A stretch of DNA of 64,000 nucleotides. Source: Hyaloperonospora brassicae (lineage: Eukaryota > Oomycota > Peronosporomycetes > Peronosporales > Peronosporaceae). The stretch is from the NCBI GenBank assembly GCA_947650285.1, contig CANTFL010001244.1:310001-374000 (forward strand), given 5' to 3'. The translations under genes and the position numbers were made by a program. Below the pieces are notes generated by a model, which was not told the origin of the DNA, ran no database searches, and saw nothing but the letters and a program-made list of their open reading frames with translations. Numbering within the stretch: the first letter of the stretch is position 1; the number at the start of each line of letters is the position of its first letter. Positions 33,177 to 45,500 of this stretch are shown one piece after another.

Positions 33177-34121
33177 TCATTGCAGTGTAGTGCTAGTGCA
33201 GTGTGGTGCAATAGATGCTGCGAATCGTCCCTTTTGCCTCGCCAGGAAGCTGCGAAAGCCCTTTATGTCGTAAAACGTTCGTCCAGCGTACGATTTGCCA
33301 TCGGCTGGCGGTCCTTCGACGTGCCGCTCGCGTTCCAACGTCGTGTACAGCCACTCGAGTTCTTCGTCCGGCAGCTGCGTGGGCGCCCACCAGAGTGTCA
33401 ATCCGTAGCGTGGGTGCTCGAGCAGCTGCCGCACGGCTGGCCACGAACGTCGCACACTTGTCGCACGGAGTGGAAACGTCACGCCGCACTTGTTGGTCGT
33501 GTCGCGGTAGGGCTGCAAGAGCTGCAGCATGGCGTCGACCATGTCAATCGAGTACCCCCTGTCCACGTCGAGGTCCTGACTGTGGACGGTCGTCCATCCA
33601 ACAGACAGCACGAGTTTGTGGCGATGCTGTCCCCCGTCTCGCGCCCCGAGCCCATCAACTTGTTGCAAGAACACGGCCCCGTCAAAAGCTGCCCCGTCGA
33701 CCAGAGGCGTCTCTGGTCCAGGCACAATATCGGCATTGAGGAACACACTGCGCGTGAATGGATACGCTGCGAGGAACGCGGCCAACAGGTCCAGCGACGC
33801 CTCGAACGCCTGCGGACTTTTAAAGTCGCACTTCACAATCAACGGTGGGTCACTGCTCACAGGCACATGTTGCAACATATTGGCCACGTCCAACATCGTC
33901 TGTAGAAAAGCAGCCAATGTCAAGTCGCCAGTCGTTGCGGGCGGGTGACCCATCACAGGCCTCTGCTCCGCTTCGCTCCAGATGATATCGGCCTCAATGG
34001 CATTGACAAAGTCATGCAGTGCAATTGGCTGCGTCGTAGCACGTTGCACCTCCTGGTGCACTCTTCTGAGCAACGCACGGGAATTGATTGCGTGACCCCA
34101 TCGATAGTCGAGCGGATTCAT
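33177..34121 (-). CDS. FAM151/menorin-domain protein
   Basis: 314 residues from the ATG giving MNPLDYRWGHAINSRALL. The frame is open further upstream, but that part encodes a cysteine run from a TTG repeat and looks untranslated. Family marks are WGHAINS, FVNAIEADIIWSE, PVMGHPPATTGDLTLAAFL, LIVKCDFKSPQAFEASLDLL, VFLNADIVPGP and LVLSVGWTT. These His, Glu, Asp and Lys positions resemble a glycerophosphodiester phosphodiesterase-like barrel, which is how FAM151/menorin proteins are classed. The substrate is not known. In animals the family includes secreted factors for neurite patterning, so its role here must differ. No signal peptide is seen from this start. Confidence 0.82.
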   Translation of the reverse strand: MNPLDYRWGHAINSRALLRRVHQEVQRATTQPIALHDFVNAIEADIIWSEAEQRPVMGHPPATTGDLTLAAFLQTMLDVANMLQHVPVSSDPPLIVKCDFKSPQAFEASLDLLAAFLAAYPFTRSVFLNADIVPGPETPLVDGAAFDGAVFLQQVDGLGARDGGQHRHKLVLSVGWTTVHSQDLDVDRGYSIDMVDAMLQLLQPYRDTTNKCGVTFPLRATSVRRSWPAVRQLLEHPRYGLTLWWAPTQLPDEELEWLYTTLERERHVEGPPADGKSYAGRTFYDIKGFRSFLARQKGRFAASIAPHCTSTTLQ

Positions 34122-34682
34122 GTTCCCAGGACGGGCGATGATAGCGGAGTGGGTCTCTTTGCTGCAGGAAGATCGGGTGGTGGTGAGATGGGTACACACA
34201 GTGGACGCAATTACGACATGGGTACAACAACAGCAACAACAACAACAACGACGGTGGATGGTATGCAGTCCAAGCCAGAGGGACTGCGAATTGTGATATT
34301 GCAATGACCGTTTGCGGCGAACGATGTGAGGAGTGGAGCGGCTGCTGGTAGTCAAAACGAACGCGTGAAGTCACAGCTGTTGCCTGACAGGTCGACGGTC
34401 GGCAGCTACGGTGGTTTTGCTCAAATGGTATATTACAAAAGCTGCAACCGTTGAAGTGAGGAAATCATGTTCAGTGTTTCAGATAACACCTGAACACTGT
34501 CTCGATCGTACCTCTGATCTTTGGTCATCGCATAGCGGCCATCTGCGTCTCGACGGCCCAACGGCTCGTTGAACCGTCTCCCGCTTTGGCTCAATTGCGT
34601 TCTTGTTACGTAGGAACGAAGCGGCAAAAACAGTAGCCGAGGAAGAAGGAGGAGGAGAACGAGACGTAGAGGTATACCTAAC
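34122..34682. other. Intergenic between divergent genes
   Basis: 561 bp with a CAA/AAC repeat at about 34207-34252. It is shared upstream sequence of the FAM151-domain gene (-) and the permease (+). Confidence 0.45.
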
Positions 34683-36143
34683 ATGGCACTGACGGAATGC
34701 GAGAGCGATACCGTCGAGTCGGCTCCTCTTCGATATGCCAAGACGCCCCATTTGTGGGCGCTGGGCGTCGGAGCGGTCGTTAGCGGCAACTTTTTCGGCT
34801 GGCAGGCGGGACTCGTAGCTGGTTTCAACGGCTTACTCATTAACTTGTCCTTAGTCACAGTGCTCTACGTCCTGCTGGCGTTCTCGATTGCTGAGCTCTC
34901 GACGACGGTACCATCGGGTGGCGGTCCCTACGTCTTTGCTTTGCATGCCATCGGTCCTCGCGCTGCCTTCTTGGCAGGTCAAGCCGAGAGCCTCAAGGTC
35001 GTCATCACTTGTGCTGTGATTGTCACGGGCATTAGCTCGTACATGAACCAGCTGCTGGACTGGAGCTCCGACTATGGACCGATCTGGTGGACGGTGTTCT
35101 ACGTCCTCTTTGTCTCGCTCAACATCATTGGCGTCGAGATGACGTTTCGCGTGCAAGCGATCACGACAGTAGTGTCGGTGGTCATTCTGCTCGTGTTTTA
35201 CATTGGGGCAACGACCAAAGTGTCGTATACCGAGTGGGTCGCCAATGTTCACTGGGAGTACCCCGGAGGTTGGGACGGACAAGTAAAGGGCTACTCGTTT
35301 GCCTTGTGGTTCTTCTTGGGGATCGAAGAGCTCCCGCTTGCTGTGGAAGTGACGATCGACCCAGGACGCAATTTACCAACTGGTCTCCTCACGTCCATCT
35401 TCACACTTGTGCTTCTTGCGGTTGGCACAGTCGTTTTCAATTCCATGATCGACCCCGGCGCTCAGGACATTTACAGTAGTGCATCCCCGCTCCTAACAGG
35501 GTACCAGAGCGTCTTTGGCAACAACAGCATCACCTCAGGCTTCTCCTGGATGCTGCTCGTGGGCCTTATTGCGAGCTTCCACTCGTTTATCTTTTGCATG
35601 GGTCAGCTCCTATTTGCCATTGCTCGGGACGGGTACTTGCCGCAGATTCTGACTCGACGACACCCGACGCGAGGTACCATGTACGTGTCGTTGATTGCTG
35701 GTAGCAGCATTGGATTCCTCGTGGTGATCGTGCTGCACTATATCATCGGAGACGCGCGTCTGGGCTCGGTGATGATCAACCTCGCACTCATAGGTGCCGT
35801 GATTTCCTACATCTTTCAGCTGACTTCCTTCATTCAGCTGCGCATCAACGAACCACGTCGAGTTCGCCCGTACCGCAGCCCTTTTGGTGTCCCTGGTGCT
35901 ATCATATCGATGGTCCTGTGTCTTGCTGGAATGATCTCGATCATCTACAGCGGCACGTCCAGCTACGAGTTTCTAGCATCCCTCATCGTTGCGATCGCGT
36001 ACTTTTCCATCGGTGCCATGTACTTTGTCACTTGCGTACAGCCACGTGCTGTAGCACCGCCTACGCCGATACATCACAATCTGAGCAATGAGGCGGACAG
36101 CATCGAGTTTCCGTATCAACGAAGTGGTGTCGGATACACTTAG
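34683..36143 (+). CDS. APC-family amino acid permease
   Basis: 486 residues, intronless, with about 12 hydrophobic segments. The first helix has GVGAVVSGNFFGWQAGL, the broken-helix motif of APC transporters. Others include IAELSTTVPSGGGPYVFALH (helix 2 to 3), ALWFFLGIEELPLAVEV (helix 6 region), FAIARDGYLPQILTRRHPTR (helix 8 loop, a strong APC signature) and RINEPRRVRPYRSPFGVPGA (before helix 11). The GVGAVVSGxxFGWxxG form is closest to ethanolamine/amino acid permease types known from bacteria. It would move amino acids or amines across the plasma membrane with protons. The exact substrate cannot be read from sequence. Confidence 0.85.
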   Translation: MALTECESDTVESAPLRYAKTPHLWALGVGAVVSGNFFGWQAGLVAGFNGLLINLSLVTVLYVLLAFSIAELSTTVPSGGGPYVFALHAIGPRAAFLAGQAESLKVVITCAVIVTGISSYMNQLLDWSSDYGPIWWTVFYVLFVSLNIIGVEMTFRVQAITTVVSVVILLVFYIGATTKVSYTEWVANVHWEYPGGWDGQVKGYSFALWFFLGIEELPLAVEVTIDPGRNLPTGLLTSIFTLVLLAVGTVVFNSMIDPGAQDIYSSASPLLTGYQSVFGNNSITSGFSWMLLVGLIASFHSFIFCMGQLLFAIARDGYLPQILTRRHPTRGTMYVSLIAGSSIGFLVVIVLHYIIGDARLGSVMINLALIGAVISYIFQLTSFIQLRINEPRRVRPYRSPFGVPGAIISMVLCLAGMISIIYSGTSSYEFLASLIVAIAYFSIGAMYFVTCVQPRAVAPPTPIHHNLSNEADSIEFPYQRSGVGYT

Positions 36144-37126
36144 CGACTTGACCATCGGTCCAAATTGACAAGTTGAAGCATCCAGTCACTTGAACGACAC
36201 CTGAGCTCTTTTCTGGCCCCACCTGCATCGATGCAGTGTCGTCCGCACGAGTTTCGGGCACAACGGCCAACTTGCTGTCAAGATATCTCACTCAAGTGGT
36301 GGAAACTACTGCATGAAGAAGGAGACTTGCTGAGGAAATACAAAGATGCCGACTTTTGCTACCAGAAATATCACACAAATGCACAGCTCGCGATTGTAGA
36401 TCATGGGCTACTACTTCATGGTACAACAAGTGTGCAACGACAACCTGAAGGTACGGATAAAAGATGAGGAGGAGGACTCTGACGCTAGACGACTTGTAAG
36501 GGTGACCGAATACGGGGGCATCCTTAGCATTTCTGGACTTATTTGCTCATTATGAGTATATCTTCACAATGCCTTGACCATGAGAGAGAAAAGAATGCCG
36601 GATTTGACGATCGAAGTGATGCGCGTACACCGGAACAAAGTCATGAGTGCGTGCGCTTGTGTTCGTTGTGCGGCAATGCGACGATTGCCAGCATACGTAT
36701 GGGTTCGAATGACTGACCCTGTTGTAACCGAACCCAATTGTGCAATCGAAGCAGCAGGTCCGAGCGAGTCGATCACACACATACGTGATACGGATACGTA
36801 AACCGCGAGGTATGCTCTTCCCGTTCATAAAGCGAAGACACCTTCACTAGTTCCCCTTCTCATCCATCAATCAGAGCGATAGCGAGCTCTTGCAACGCTT
36901 TGATGCGAATCGTGTCGCAATGTTCCCATCAGAAATGAAAACAACAGACAACAGCGTGAGGGTGACTCGAACTACGTGTGCTCCAGACAATGTCTACGAG
37001 CTCAGGCTGATACCATGTCGTCACTCACCCGGCAGTTCCTCCTAGACTTGATCGGGTCCAGCACGCAGTAGCAGTTGACGCTTCTGCCTACATGAGCATG
37101 TGGCATACTTTTACACTCAACCAACT
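36144..37126. other. Intergenic between convergent genes
   Basis: 983 bp between the 3' ends of the permease and the JmjC gene. No gene or structured element recognised. Confidence 0.45.
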
Positions 37127-38848
37127 CTAGAGCCCACTACGAACGACTGCTGATGACGCATCGCATTGTGCACTACCTCTGAGTTGCGGTTGACTCAACA
37201 TTGGTGCACCACTTTTCGCTTTCAGAGCTCGCATCTTCGTCTGCACGCGTCGAATTGCATACCGTAGTTCAGCCGTGCTTACCCACTGCAGCAGTGTACG
37301 ACTCTGAATCGAGCAGCCGCACATTTGCTTTGTGTGACGCAAGCATGACAATCGATTGGGATTGCACCTGCAGATGACACCCGAGAAGAAAACATTGTGC
37401 TTGCACAAGAAGCACTGCCGGACGTCATCCACTTCCATTGACTGCTCGTCCAGCATCACGTCGCCGCTCAACTCTTCCACATTCTGCAGCCCTTCCGCGA
37501 GAAAAAGCTTCTTGTAGCCTCTCTCCTCGTGAAACAACCGCCGCAGCTCCCTTAGCAACATTTCACAGTCCGCGACTGAATACTCGTCAAGGTTCTGCGT
37601 CGACCCGAAGTGGAACACGAATCGATCGTGTGAAAAGATAGACACTCGTCCGTAACTACGGTACATCTCGACGCACTCTTTTCCGAAGTCAATCCAGTTT
37701 GGAAGCACAAAGTTCACAGCTTCGTTGCAATTAAAGCCTTCGCTAAAGCCACAATGGTACGCTTTGGGGAAAGTCAGAATAATCTCTCCAGGCTCCTGGA
37801 CCAGTGTAAATACTCGCACACCGCCCTCTTGCAAGACCGACGGAGCCACCATGGTAGTCAAATGGAGGAGCAAGTCCGGGCTCTCACGGAATCGTTCAGG
37901 CACTTGCGTCCTCATCACAACCTCAAACTTTTCGGCATCCGAGGAAGGAATCCCGTACCATCGTTTCTTGGCACCAAAGTGGTGGTAGTTAATGCTCGAC
38001 ATGTAATTGTCTTCGGCGTGCCAGCAAAACGACGCAAACAACATGCCGCAGTACAACCACGGCACATTGATGCCATTTATTGCCGCACCTAGGTGACGAA
38101 GCAGTGAGCCGTACGCGTCCGGGAGGTTGTTCAGATTCCATCCAGTGTTCCGGTAGTACTCTGAGTCGGTGAAGTCAATCACTTCCTTTCCTGCATGTAC
38201 CGTATCATCAAGTGTCAGTTGCTACGACGACTATAGCAAGTACTGGTACTAACGTTGTGCTATACCTTTTGTTGCCTGAGATGTGAACCGCTTGGCCGAG
38301 CGCAGAAACCCGCTGCCGACTTGCGCAATGTTAAGGTCGTTTGCGTACTCCACCTGAATGCAAAACGTCACCGTCCACTCTTAATTTCATCCCTCCTCCA
38401 TTGCCACCTCCGCCACATGTGTCAAGTAGTACCTCAGTACGAGGTCCACCCGTCTGGACAATGCGCCAGTACTCCTGCTCAATCTCCTCCGACGTCGTGG
38501 CTTTCGGATCCAGTTCCCTCGAACGTAACCACTGGTCTCGAAACGCATCAGCCGTTCCCCGGAACGACTTAAACGTGTGCTTCCTGCCTTTGCCATACGC
38601 TCGTCCTTCCTGCACCACCACCCAACCACCAGAGAACAGCCCCACGCATTGTCAGCACCTCGTCACGACTCAGCCTCCGCACACGACAAAAGTGGCACGT
38701 CCCAACCTGCAGCTCGTGAATCTTCTGCTTCCTCGTGTCAAACAGCACGTGCTCATCTTCCAGATCAATAGCAAAAGTAGGACCCCACCCTCGTGGCGGC
38801 ACAATCTTGCAAATGCCCGTCCGCGCAGCTCCGTGCTCAATACTACAC

Positions 38849-38902
<54 letters not shown>

Positions 38903-39332
38903 CACACAAACACACAGCACACACACAACATCAGAACAACTCGAAGCACCAACTGGTGACACCTTCACCCTCGACCCCCACACAGCACAACTACACCAAC
39001 ATACAACTCCAACAGCAGCAAAAGCTCCGACTGTACCTGGCAATGTACTTGATCGGGTCAGCAAATTGCTCCCGCGTGGGGTAAAACACAGCTCCATTTG
39101 GTAGCGGCACTGGCCGCTGGACTCCTCGTTTTGGTGGCTCGGCCATCGACGTGGCCAACACCAACTTCAACATCTTGTGGACCGCTCGGGGGGCCGCAGG
39201 CTCTGCTACGGGCGACGAGGCGCGTCTTTTTTTGTACCGACGGGTGCCGTGAACTGTACCACTTGGAGTGGTACCACCACGGCCACATGGCCGCTGCGGT
39301 TCCGACAAGAGCGCGTCTGGAAGAGATGCCAT
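37127..39332 (-). CDS. KDM5-like JmjN-JmjC histone demethylase, five exons
   Basis: Exons 39332-39037, 38842-38659, 38609-38433, 38353-38266 and 38190-37127 keep one frame across introns of 194, 48 to 50, 79 and 75 bp, giving about 602 residues. JmjN straddles the first intron: PNGAVFYPTREQFADPIKYI, then ARTGICKIVPPRGWGPTFAI. After EEIEQEYWRIVQTG and VEYANDLNIAQVGSGF comes JmjC, with iron ligands His306 and Glu308 in CWHAEDNYMSSINYHHFG and His394 in FPKAYHCGFSEGFN. A C5HC2 zinc finger follows (CFLCKHNVFFSGVICRCNP and CLRHTKQMCGC). This set is typical of KDM5/JARID1 enzymes that remove methyl groups from histone H3 lysine 4. ARID and PHD domains are not seen, so it is a short form. The first intron contains a (TTG)n tract on the sense strand. 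Confidence 0.85.
38851..38901. repeat. (AAC)n microsatellite in JmjC intron 1
   Basis: About 17 AAC units on the plus strand, inside the 194-bp first intron of the KDM5-like gene (TTG units in the sense RNA). It creates polar open frames in all directions that are not genes. Confidence 0.9.
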
Positions 39333-39449
39333 TGAGGCTCGAGGTGGGGCAACGGTCCGTAGTCGAGCGTGGACGACGTGGCAGGTTGTCGAGTGTTCAG
39401 TGGTAAGTGTCGGGCGGCACGAGGTGGCGGTCGCAGCAGTAGTAGTACG

Positions 39450-39495
<46 letters not shown>

Positions 39496-41520
39496 AGGAG
39501 TACTTGTAACAGTACGATAGTAGTCGTGATAGTAGTCGAAGTCGTAGTAGTGGTCGAACACGGGGTCTAGTCGAAGTAAGTGGTAGTCGTCGTCGAAAGA
39601 GAAGGGGGTTGTAGTATAGAGGTTTAGCAGGAGGAGTAAAATGTCGGCAAAAAGTTGCGAGCGGTACGGGTTGACTTGATTTGTGGCCACAGCCGCTGAA
39701 TGGATAAAACGACGACAAAGCGCCGACTTTTCGCCCCGACGCACTGAAAGTTGGCCGAACGAAACGGCGGGGTACGGTAATACCGGTACGTGACCCATCA
39801 CACGGAATACCTGCGGAGAAAAAAAACGAAGAAGAAGAAGAAGAAGAAGAAAACGGCCAGACACCATCTGCAGCCCCCTCCCCGTTTCCGAAGTCTCTCG
39901 GATTTATGTGAGCAAGTACGACACGACAACCTCTCGAGTCGAAACGATAGGGCGAAAAAAGCACTTGATACGACACAGCTCGAACGAACGAACGTCGTAC
40001 CTCTGCACAGCGCCCGAAGGAGCCATCGAACAGGGTAGACATGTTTCTGTCATTTTGGTTGTCGTAGTCGACGGACCGTTGAAGACCAAGTGCTGGGCAA
40101 AGTGCTGTACTTTTAGATCGTCGAACGAGTGTTCCGGTCGATGAACGTGATCGAAGTAGAAAGCACGAGCGAAGAATGCAAAAACTTTTGTTATTTGACT
40201 TGTTAATACGTCATGATAGAGCACGCCGTGGGTATCTCGCCGAGCAACAAAGTTGTTTACAAGGCCGAGACCTATTTCGTCACAGTGGAGCAGAGAGAAT
40301 ACTGGGAGACAGATGATGCAAGCCTTCTTACATCCTTTTCACAAGACTAAGGTCTGAGCAACGATTGATGCAATTCGCAATATGCTGCGCACAGACAGAG
40401 ATAGGAGCACTGGCATTGAGTCGGTTTGAAACACGCAAAGCCTCGATGCGAAGGATACTCCGTGGAGTCAATGACGAGTCGTGCTCGTGCTTGCGCTGCG
40501 GCCAATATAGGCTGCGCTGAATCATTGCCCTTGTACGCACCTTGAAACTGGAGCGGTGGACTGCAGGATTTAGCTCAAGAGTAGCTCTATTGCATTCCAT
40601 GGGCACAATGGCAAGCTTTATTCCACACAGCCACATCAAGCGATAGCAAATTCACTCGTCCCGTTCCGATTCGAGTGACTTACGGACTTACTTGCAGTCG
40701 TACCATCCAAATCAAGTCGCGAGTCGCGCGACTCTAGTGTTCATTTGCAGTCCACTGGCAACAACAAGCACGGGTGCTAGGGTCCATGGCATTTGTAAGC
40801 AATCGAATGAGCGCGCAAAAACACGGCAAACATGCGTTTGTTCTTCACGTTTTCAAGTGGTTGCAGTCAAGCTCAAGTCCATCCAGGCCTCGGCTCCTTT
40901 TCTCGCGGCACCTTTCTTATGCGGCAACCCTCCCTCGCGATAACTGTCGCGAATGAGGTCGCCCTCTCGAGCGTGACCGAAAGTGACAAGCCACATATAC
41001 AATCACTGAACTCGGCTGAGTACCAACGCTACTGCTATCCATCCAGTCATACAAATTGCCAGACACCCTGCGACCACTAACTGTCCAGTCGACACTTTTG
41101 CCTTTTTTTCGACTGTGGTCGTACGTGACAATCAGCACGTGTGACCTCGAAGTGATCACTCATCGTCCCATCGCACGCCATCGTACTTAGCTACGGTACC
41201 GCAGCTCTCTCCGCATACGTATCTCGACGAATCCCACGCGAGCCGACGTCGTCACGGTTTGTCGTTACGTTTGTATACTTGGCGGTTAGACGCCAGCGCC
41301 TGTTGTCTTCGATCTTTTCCGTCGAAAAAAACGGTTGGGCACATACTGCACGCGAGTCAAAATATTCGGCGGTTCGCGCCACGCTGCGACTCACATCGGT
41401 ATCTATCGCCACTAGCTCACGAGCTGTGTACCTACAACAACAACAACTACTACTACTACTGATAACAATAAAAAACATACGCATCATCGTAATACTTCAA
41501 TAGTCTTGACATTGAGATCG
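39333..41520. other. Intergenic between JmjC and Myb genes
   Basis: About 2.2 kb between divergent genes. It contains a (GTT)n tract at 39449-39495 and an AAG-rich run at about 39823-39852. The GTT tract is the inverse of the AAC tract inside the JmjC intron. No convincing gene; the open frames here are driven by the repeats. A short ACAACAACA plus CTACTACTA run precedes the Myb start. Confidence 0.45.
39449..39495. repeat. (GTT)n microsatellite
   Basis: About 15 to 16 GTT units on the plus strand, about 120 bp upstream of the JmjC start codon on its 5' side. Confidence 0.9.
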
Positions 41521-42568
41521 ATGCAAGGTCAGTCAAGTAGGAGCAACTCGGAGTTGCTACTGCATCACCAGAAGCTCCAAAAAGAGCGCAAACCTGTGAG
41601 CAAGTGGACCGAAAAAGAGGATTGCTTGATGCTCAAGCTTGTGCACAAGTACGGCACGCGTCACTGGACGGTCATTGGCACGAAGTTGCCGGGACGCAGT
41701 GGGAAGCAGTGCCGGGAAAGGTAGTGCAATGACCATCATTGAGCTTCGAGATGAAATGCCATGCTGGAAGCTGGACAGACGTAGATACTGACTGCTGTTG
41801 ATCGTTGCTGAACGGTTTAGGTGGCACAACCAGCTGGACCCAGCCATTCGAAAAGAGCCGTGGACAGCTGAAGAAGAGCTCATTCTCAAGGACCTACACG
41901 ATAGGTTTGGCAACAAATGGGCCGACATTGCCAAGATGTTACCGGGACGGACGGACAACTCGATCAAGAACCACTGGAATTCCCGCAAGCGACGACACAA
42001 ACGGGAGATCGCGCCACCGAAGACACTGCAGCGTAAACGTCACGAGAGGACCGTATCGGAGACCGTAACTTCAGGAAGCATTTTAGCACTCGCGTCGCCA
42101 GCGTCAGTGGAAGGTCACGACATGTACACACTTCCAACGCTGGTGTCAAATCACCAGGTCGACTGTGCAAGTCCGCATGTGAATGCATTTTTCCAGTCCC
42201 CGCTTGCGATCCAAACGGCACCTCATGGTGATCCACACAACAAAGCTGTATGCTGGACGCCAACCGATGCAGCATACAATCGCCCGAATACCGCGTGGAG
42301 TGTGCCTGCTGCAATGCCGAACTGGACTTCGGACGATCGTATCCATTTTCTCAGCACAGCGACAACGATCGAGCCACGAAGCACCAAGCTGACATCAGAT
42401 GATCGAGTACCCGTGATGAGTGGCGAGGGTCTCATGGAAGTCCCGGGCGAATCTGGAGAGAAGACGTTGTCACTCAATGCAAGAGAGACGAATCAGAAGA
42501 AGGATGATCCATCGCTGGAGATTCTGGCCAATGCTGCACTACTGCAAGCGATTGGCCATGTGGTGTAG
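41521..42568 (+). CDS. R2R3 Myb-domain DNA-binding protein
   Basis: Exons 41521-41720 and 41821-42568 (intron 100 bp, GTAGTG to TTTAG, phase 2) encode about 315 residues. The first Myb repeat is [20 protein letters not shown] then [20 protein letters not shown]. The intron splits it just before its last tryptophan, and the join restores [11 protein letters not shown]. The second repeat is [20 protein letters not shown] then [20 protein letters not shown], with a basic tail RKRRHKRE. Repeat types and the [12 protein letters not shown] helix match the c-Myb-like R2R3 class, which binds DNA in the nucleus. The C-terminal 200 residues have no recognised domain. Oomycete Myb proteins include regulators of sporulation, but that role here is only a guess. 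Confidence 0.9.
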
Positions 42569-45500
42569 GCTGAGTGGATAGTGTTTGTGTTTCCGCGTGA
42601 GATGGCAGTCAGACCGCGATGGACAACATACAATGACTGCCCTGTTTTAATGGTACTTTAATGACGTCGTTATCTGGTAAGCTTTCTCGTGCACGTACAT
42701 TGGCATGTTTCTTGAGCGAGCCCCATGCAACGATGTCAGCTACTCAGATTTCTACCACCGCACGAAGAGCGTACAAGATTCTATGGCAAAGCCTGCATCA
42801 CGGCGGGTGTAGCCGTGATGGATGTCAATGCATTTCTGCCAGTATCAACACAACTCATACATTTCTTCGCCAATGCGCTCATTACAATAGGTTCTGTATT
42901 CATGCGGGTTCAATACGGGATGCAAGTCAGCGTACGAGTGCGTATGGGCTCCGCAACGTATCGGGGCGATTAAGCTGTCCGACGACGTTGGCCGTCTGGA
43001 TCGAGCACCGCCGCGCTGTCACGTCGATGTTGCTATTATTTGCGAAATGTATCACTACCTTTTATCGCATGAGTGTGTTTATGTGTGTAGATGTGTTGCA
43101 CTCCCGTGTTATCCTTTCCCGATATGATTTCTCTATTTTTAAAACGTGTCCATTAGGTATAATTGGAGTAGTGAATACATTCCATCAAGTATGCCATGTC
43201 CCTAGATGGCGGTTGCAGTGCGTCGATTTCGAATGTCGCCGGTGGTAATTTCAGAACTATTATCCGCCCATAGGACGTAATCTCTATTTGGGTGCTTTTC
43301 GCAAGCCTGGAGAGTATTGGTACATGGGTAACGGGTAATTTATATAGTGTAAAAATCAGAGTCGACATTTTCGTATAACGCACGTTTAAAAGACGTGTAT
43401 TCTCCTTAATTTTGCTTGTAATCCCTTTATGCGTAAAATAGTTAGAAGAACGTATTCTTGTCACAGACCCCCTGTCTTTACGTGCCCGCCCTAGGTAATT
43501 AAGTGCGGTTAGGTTCGAGATTAGTTACACATTAACGATATGCATATAGCTACGGCCCTTGATACCAGTAGGAAGACGGGATGTTAGTAGACAAATACAC
43601 GTGTTTGGATCGCACCTTTCAATACCAAAATTGTCTACGGTGAACGAGTGCTACAGCCAAACGGATTAGCTTCTTTGGTCTTCTTCGCGGTATTACGATC
43701 CACCTTCTTTGTGGATTCTGGTATTTTTGATTTGATGTCAGCGTCTTATAACTTGATAGACCTACTGGAAATTAAAAGCGCTACTAAGTGAGCTTAGATT
43801 TGCCTCAAACATTGAATTATTCGTTTCTTCCAGTAATCTATCGAGAAACAGCATCTATAGGATCTCGTAGAGACAGAACTAAAGCTAGCGATGTTGTTCA
43901 TAAACACGTCCTCAGAGATGTCAAAGGATCGAGCTGCGCTACTGGCGACGTTTAGTAGATTCCTTAAGAATGTTGTCTATCATTGTTATCGCGGTTTATC
44001 AGCCGAGACTCTGTAATTCTGACTCCTGTAAACCTACACGATATTGTATCATTGCCTTTTAAGACCAAGTCAGCTCACTTCGCTTTGCTGGAATAGCCGA
44101 TGAAGATGTGGTGATGGGCTCTTCGAAAATGGTGCACCTGAAGACCACCGGATTGAAGGAACAAGGGATAACCATTCAGGGAAAGGGTACCAAGGAGAAA
44201 GGAGTCAAGAAAGCAACGAGACCCTCGGAGGACAAGAATGTGCAGGATTAGTTAGAGGAGATCATGGCCAAGGTACCAGATAAATGACACATATCGGAGT
44301 AGATCACGGACCCTCATTCGTAGACAACCCTACGACCTTGGTCCCTCATCGGTACACTGCGGTCCCTCGGTATAGACCTCGACCCCTCGTTGTTGGACTC
44401 GGTCCCTCACCAGTAGACCCCGGTCTCTCGAGGTAGATCTCGGTCCCTGATCCGCAGATCCCGGCCGCTCGAAGCCTGTCTACTCATGACCAGTAAGATA
44501 AAGAGTCGGAGCACTGGTCAAGAAAGCTAGAGTATTGAAGAAGTTCAAAAAAATGACTATATCGAATACTACATACTTTGCGATCTACGTTGCACGTCCT
44601 TGTCGTCCTCGAATGAACAACTGGTTAATTCTGCTCGCCTGTTCCGGGGAAGGGGTACATTTTGGCTCCCGTCGTAGACAGCTACGTGTCAAAACCAAGT
44701 GCAGGTCGAAGAATCCAAGCAAGTGTTGGCCTGTAGGTTCGTCGAGTAGAACCCTCCTCAAAATCCGCGATTGGAAGAGGCCTCCCTACCTAGCGGTTAG
44801 GGAGCAAGGTAAAGGCCAGGTGTTTCATACCCCTGTGATTGATTGAAAGACCAGGAGAGACAAGCTACCTGTGGTATTTAGCTGTAAGCCCACTCTCGAC
44901 CGAGTTGATCGAGTGGCCACCTACTGGTCCACCGAGTGAATCATATCCACCTGGGGATCAAGACCTACCTCTGCCAATGCCAACACATCTCTGGTTTCGT
45001 CCGGGTCTACATAAGAGTGAAACCTGCCAGCCGACGGGTACACAAGGTGAATAATGGTCTATATGCGGTGTCGGGGCACCCTTCCCCCGCCCTTAAGTCG
45101 ACAGTCCGAAACAGTGAATGTTTTGAGGATCATCACGCGGTTCGAGACCCCACTCCACCACACAATTGTCTTTATATACTTTTGATGCACAAAGTGTTCA
45201 TGGTTGCGCCACTACTAAAACTCCGCGCCATCTACTTTATATTGATACAGGGATGGATATGTGACAACATAGTCTTCTCTGTCCGTTTTCTTGAACTGAA
45301 AGTCTTAGCGAGAAAATTTTATTTCTACATCATATAGGCCTCCCGGGAACACACCACTCCATCAATGGATCGTTCACGTTTGCTTAATAACATATGATAT
45401 AGTTATAAACACTTCAGCTAAATTGCAACGGGACAACTTGCTGCGCTCCTGCCATATTAGAGGTGAGCTTCTTCCATTGAAATCTGAATGAAGTTCGTTT

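Noticed and set aside
39206..40042. Asn-, Thr- or Cys-run open frames around the trinucleotide tracts
   Set aside because: They exist because AAC/GTT repeats have no stops in most frames. No start context or domain supports them.
44308..44473. Possible CRISPR-like array
   Set aside because: Units are diverged, 20-21 bp and contiguous without distinct spacers, and the genome is eukaryotic.
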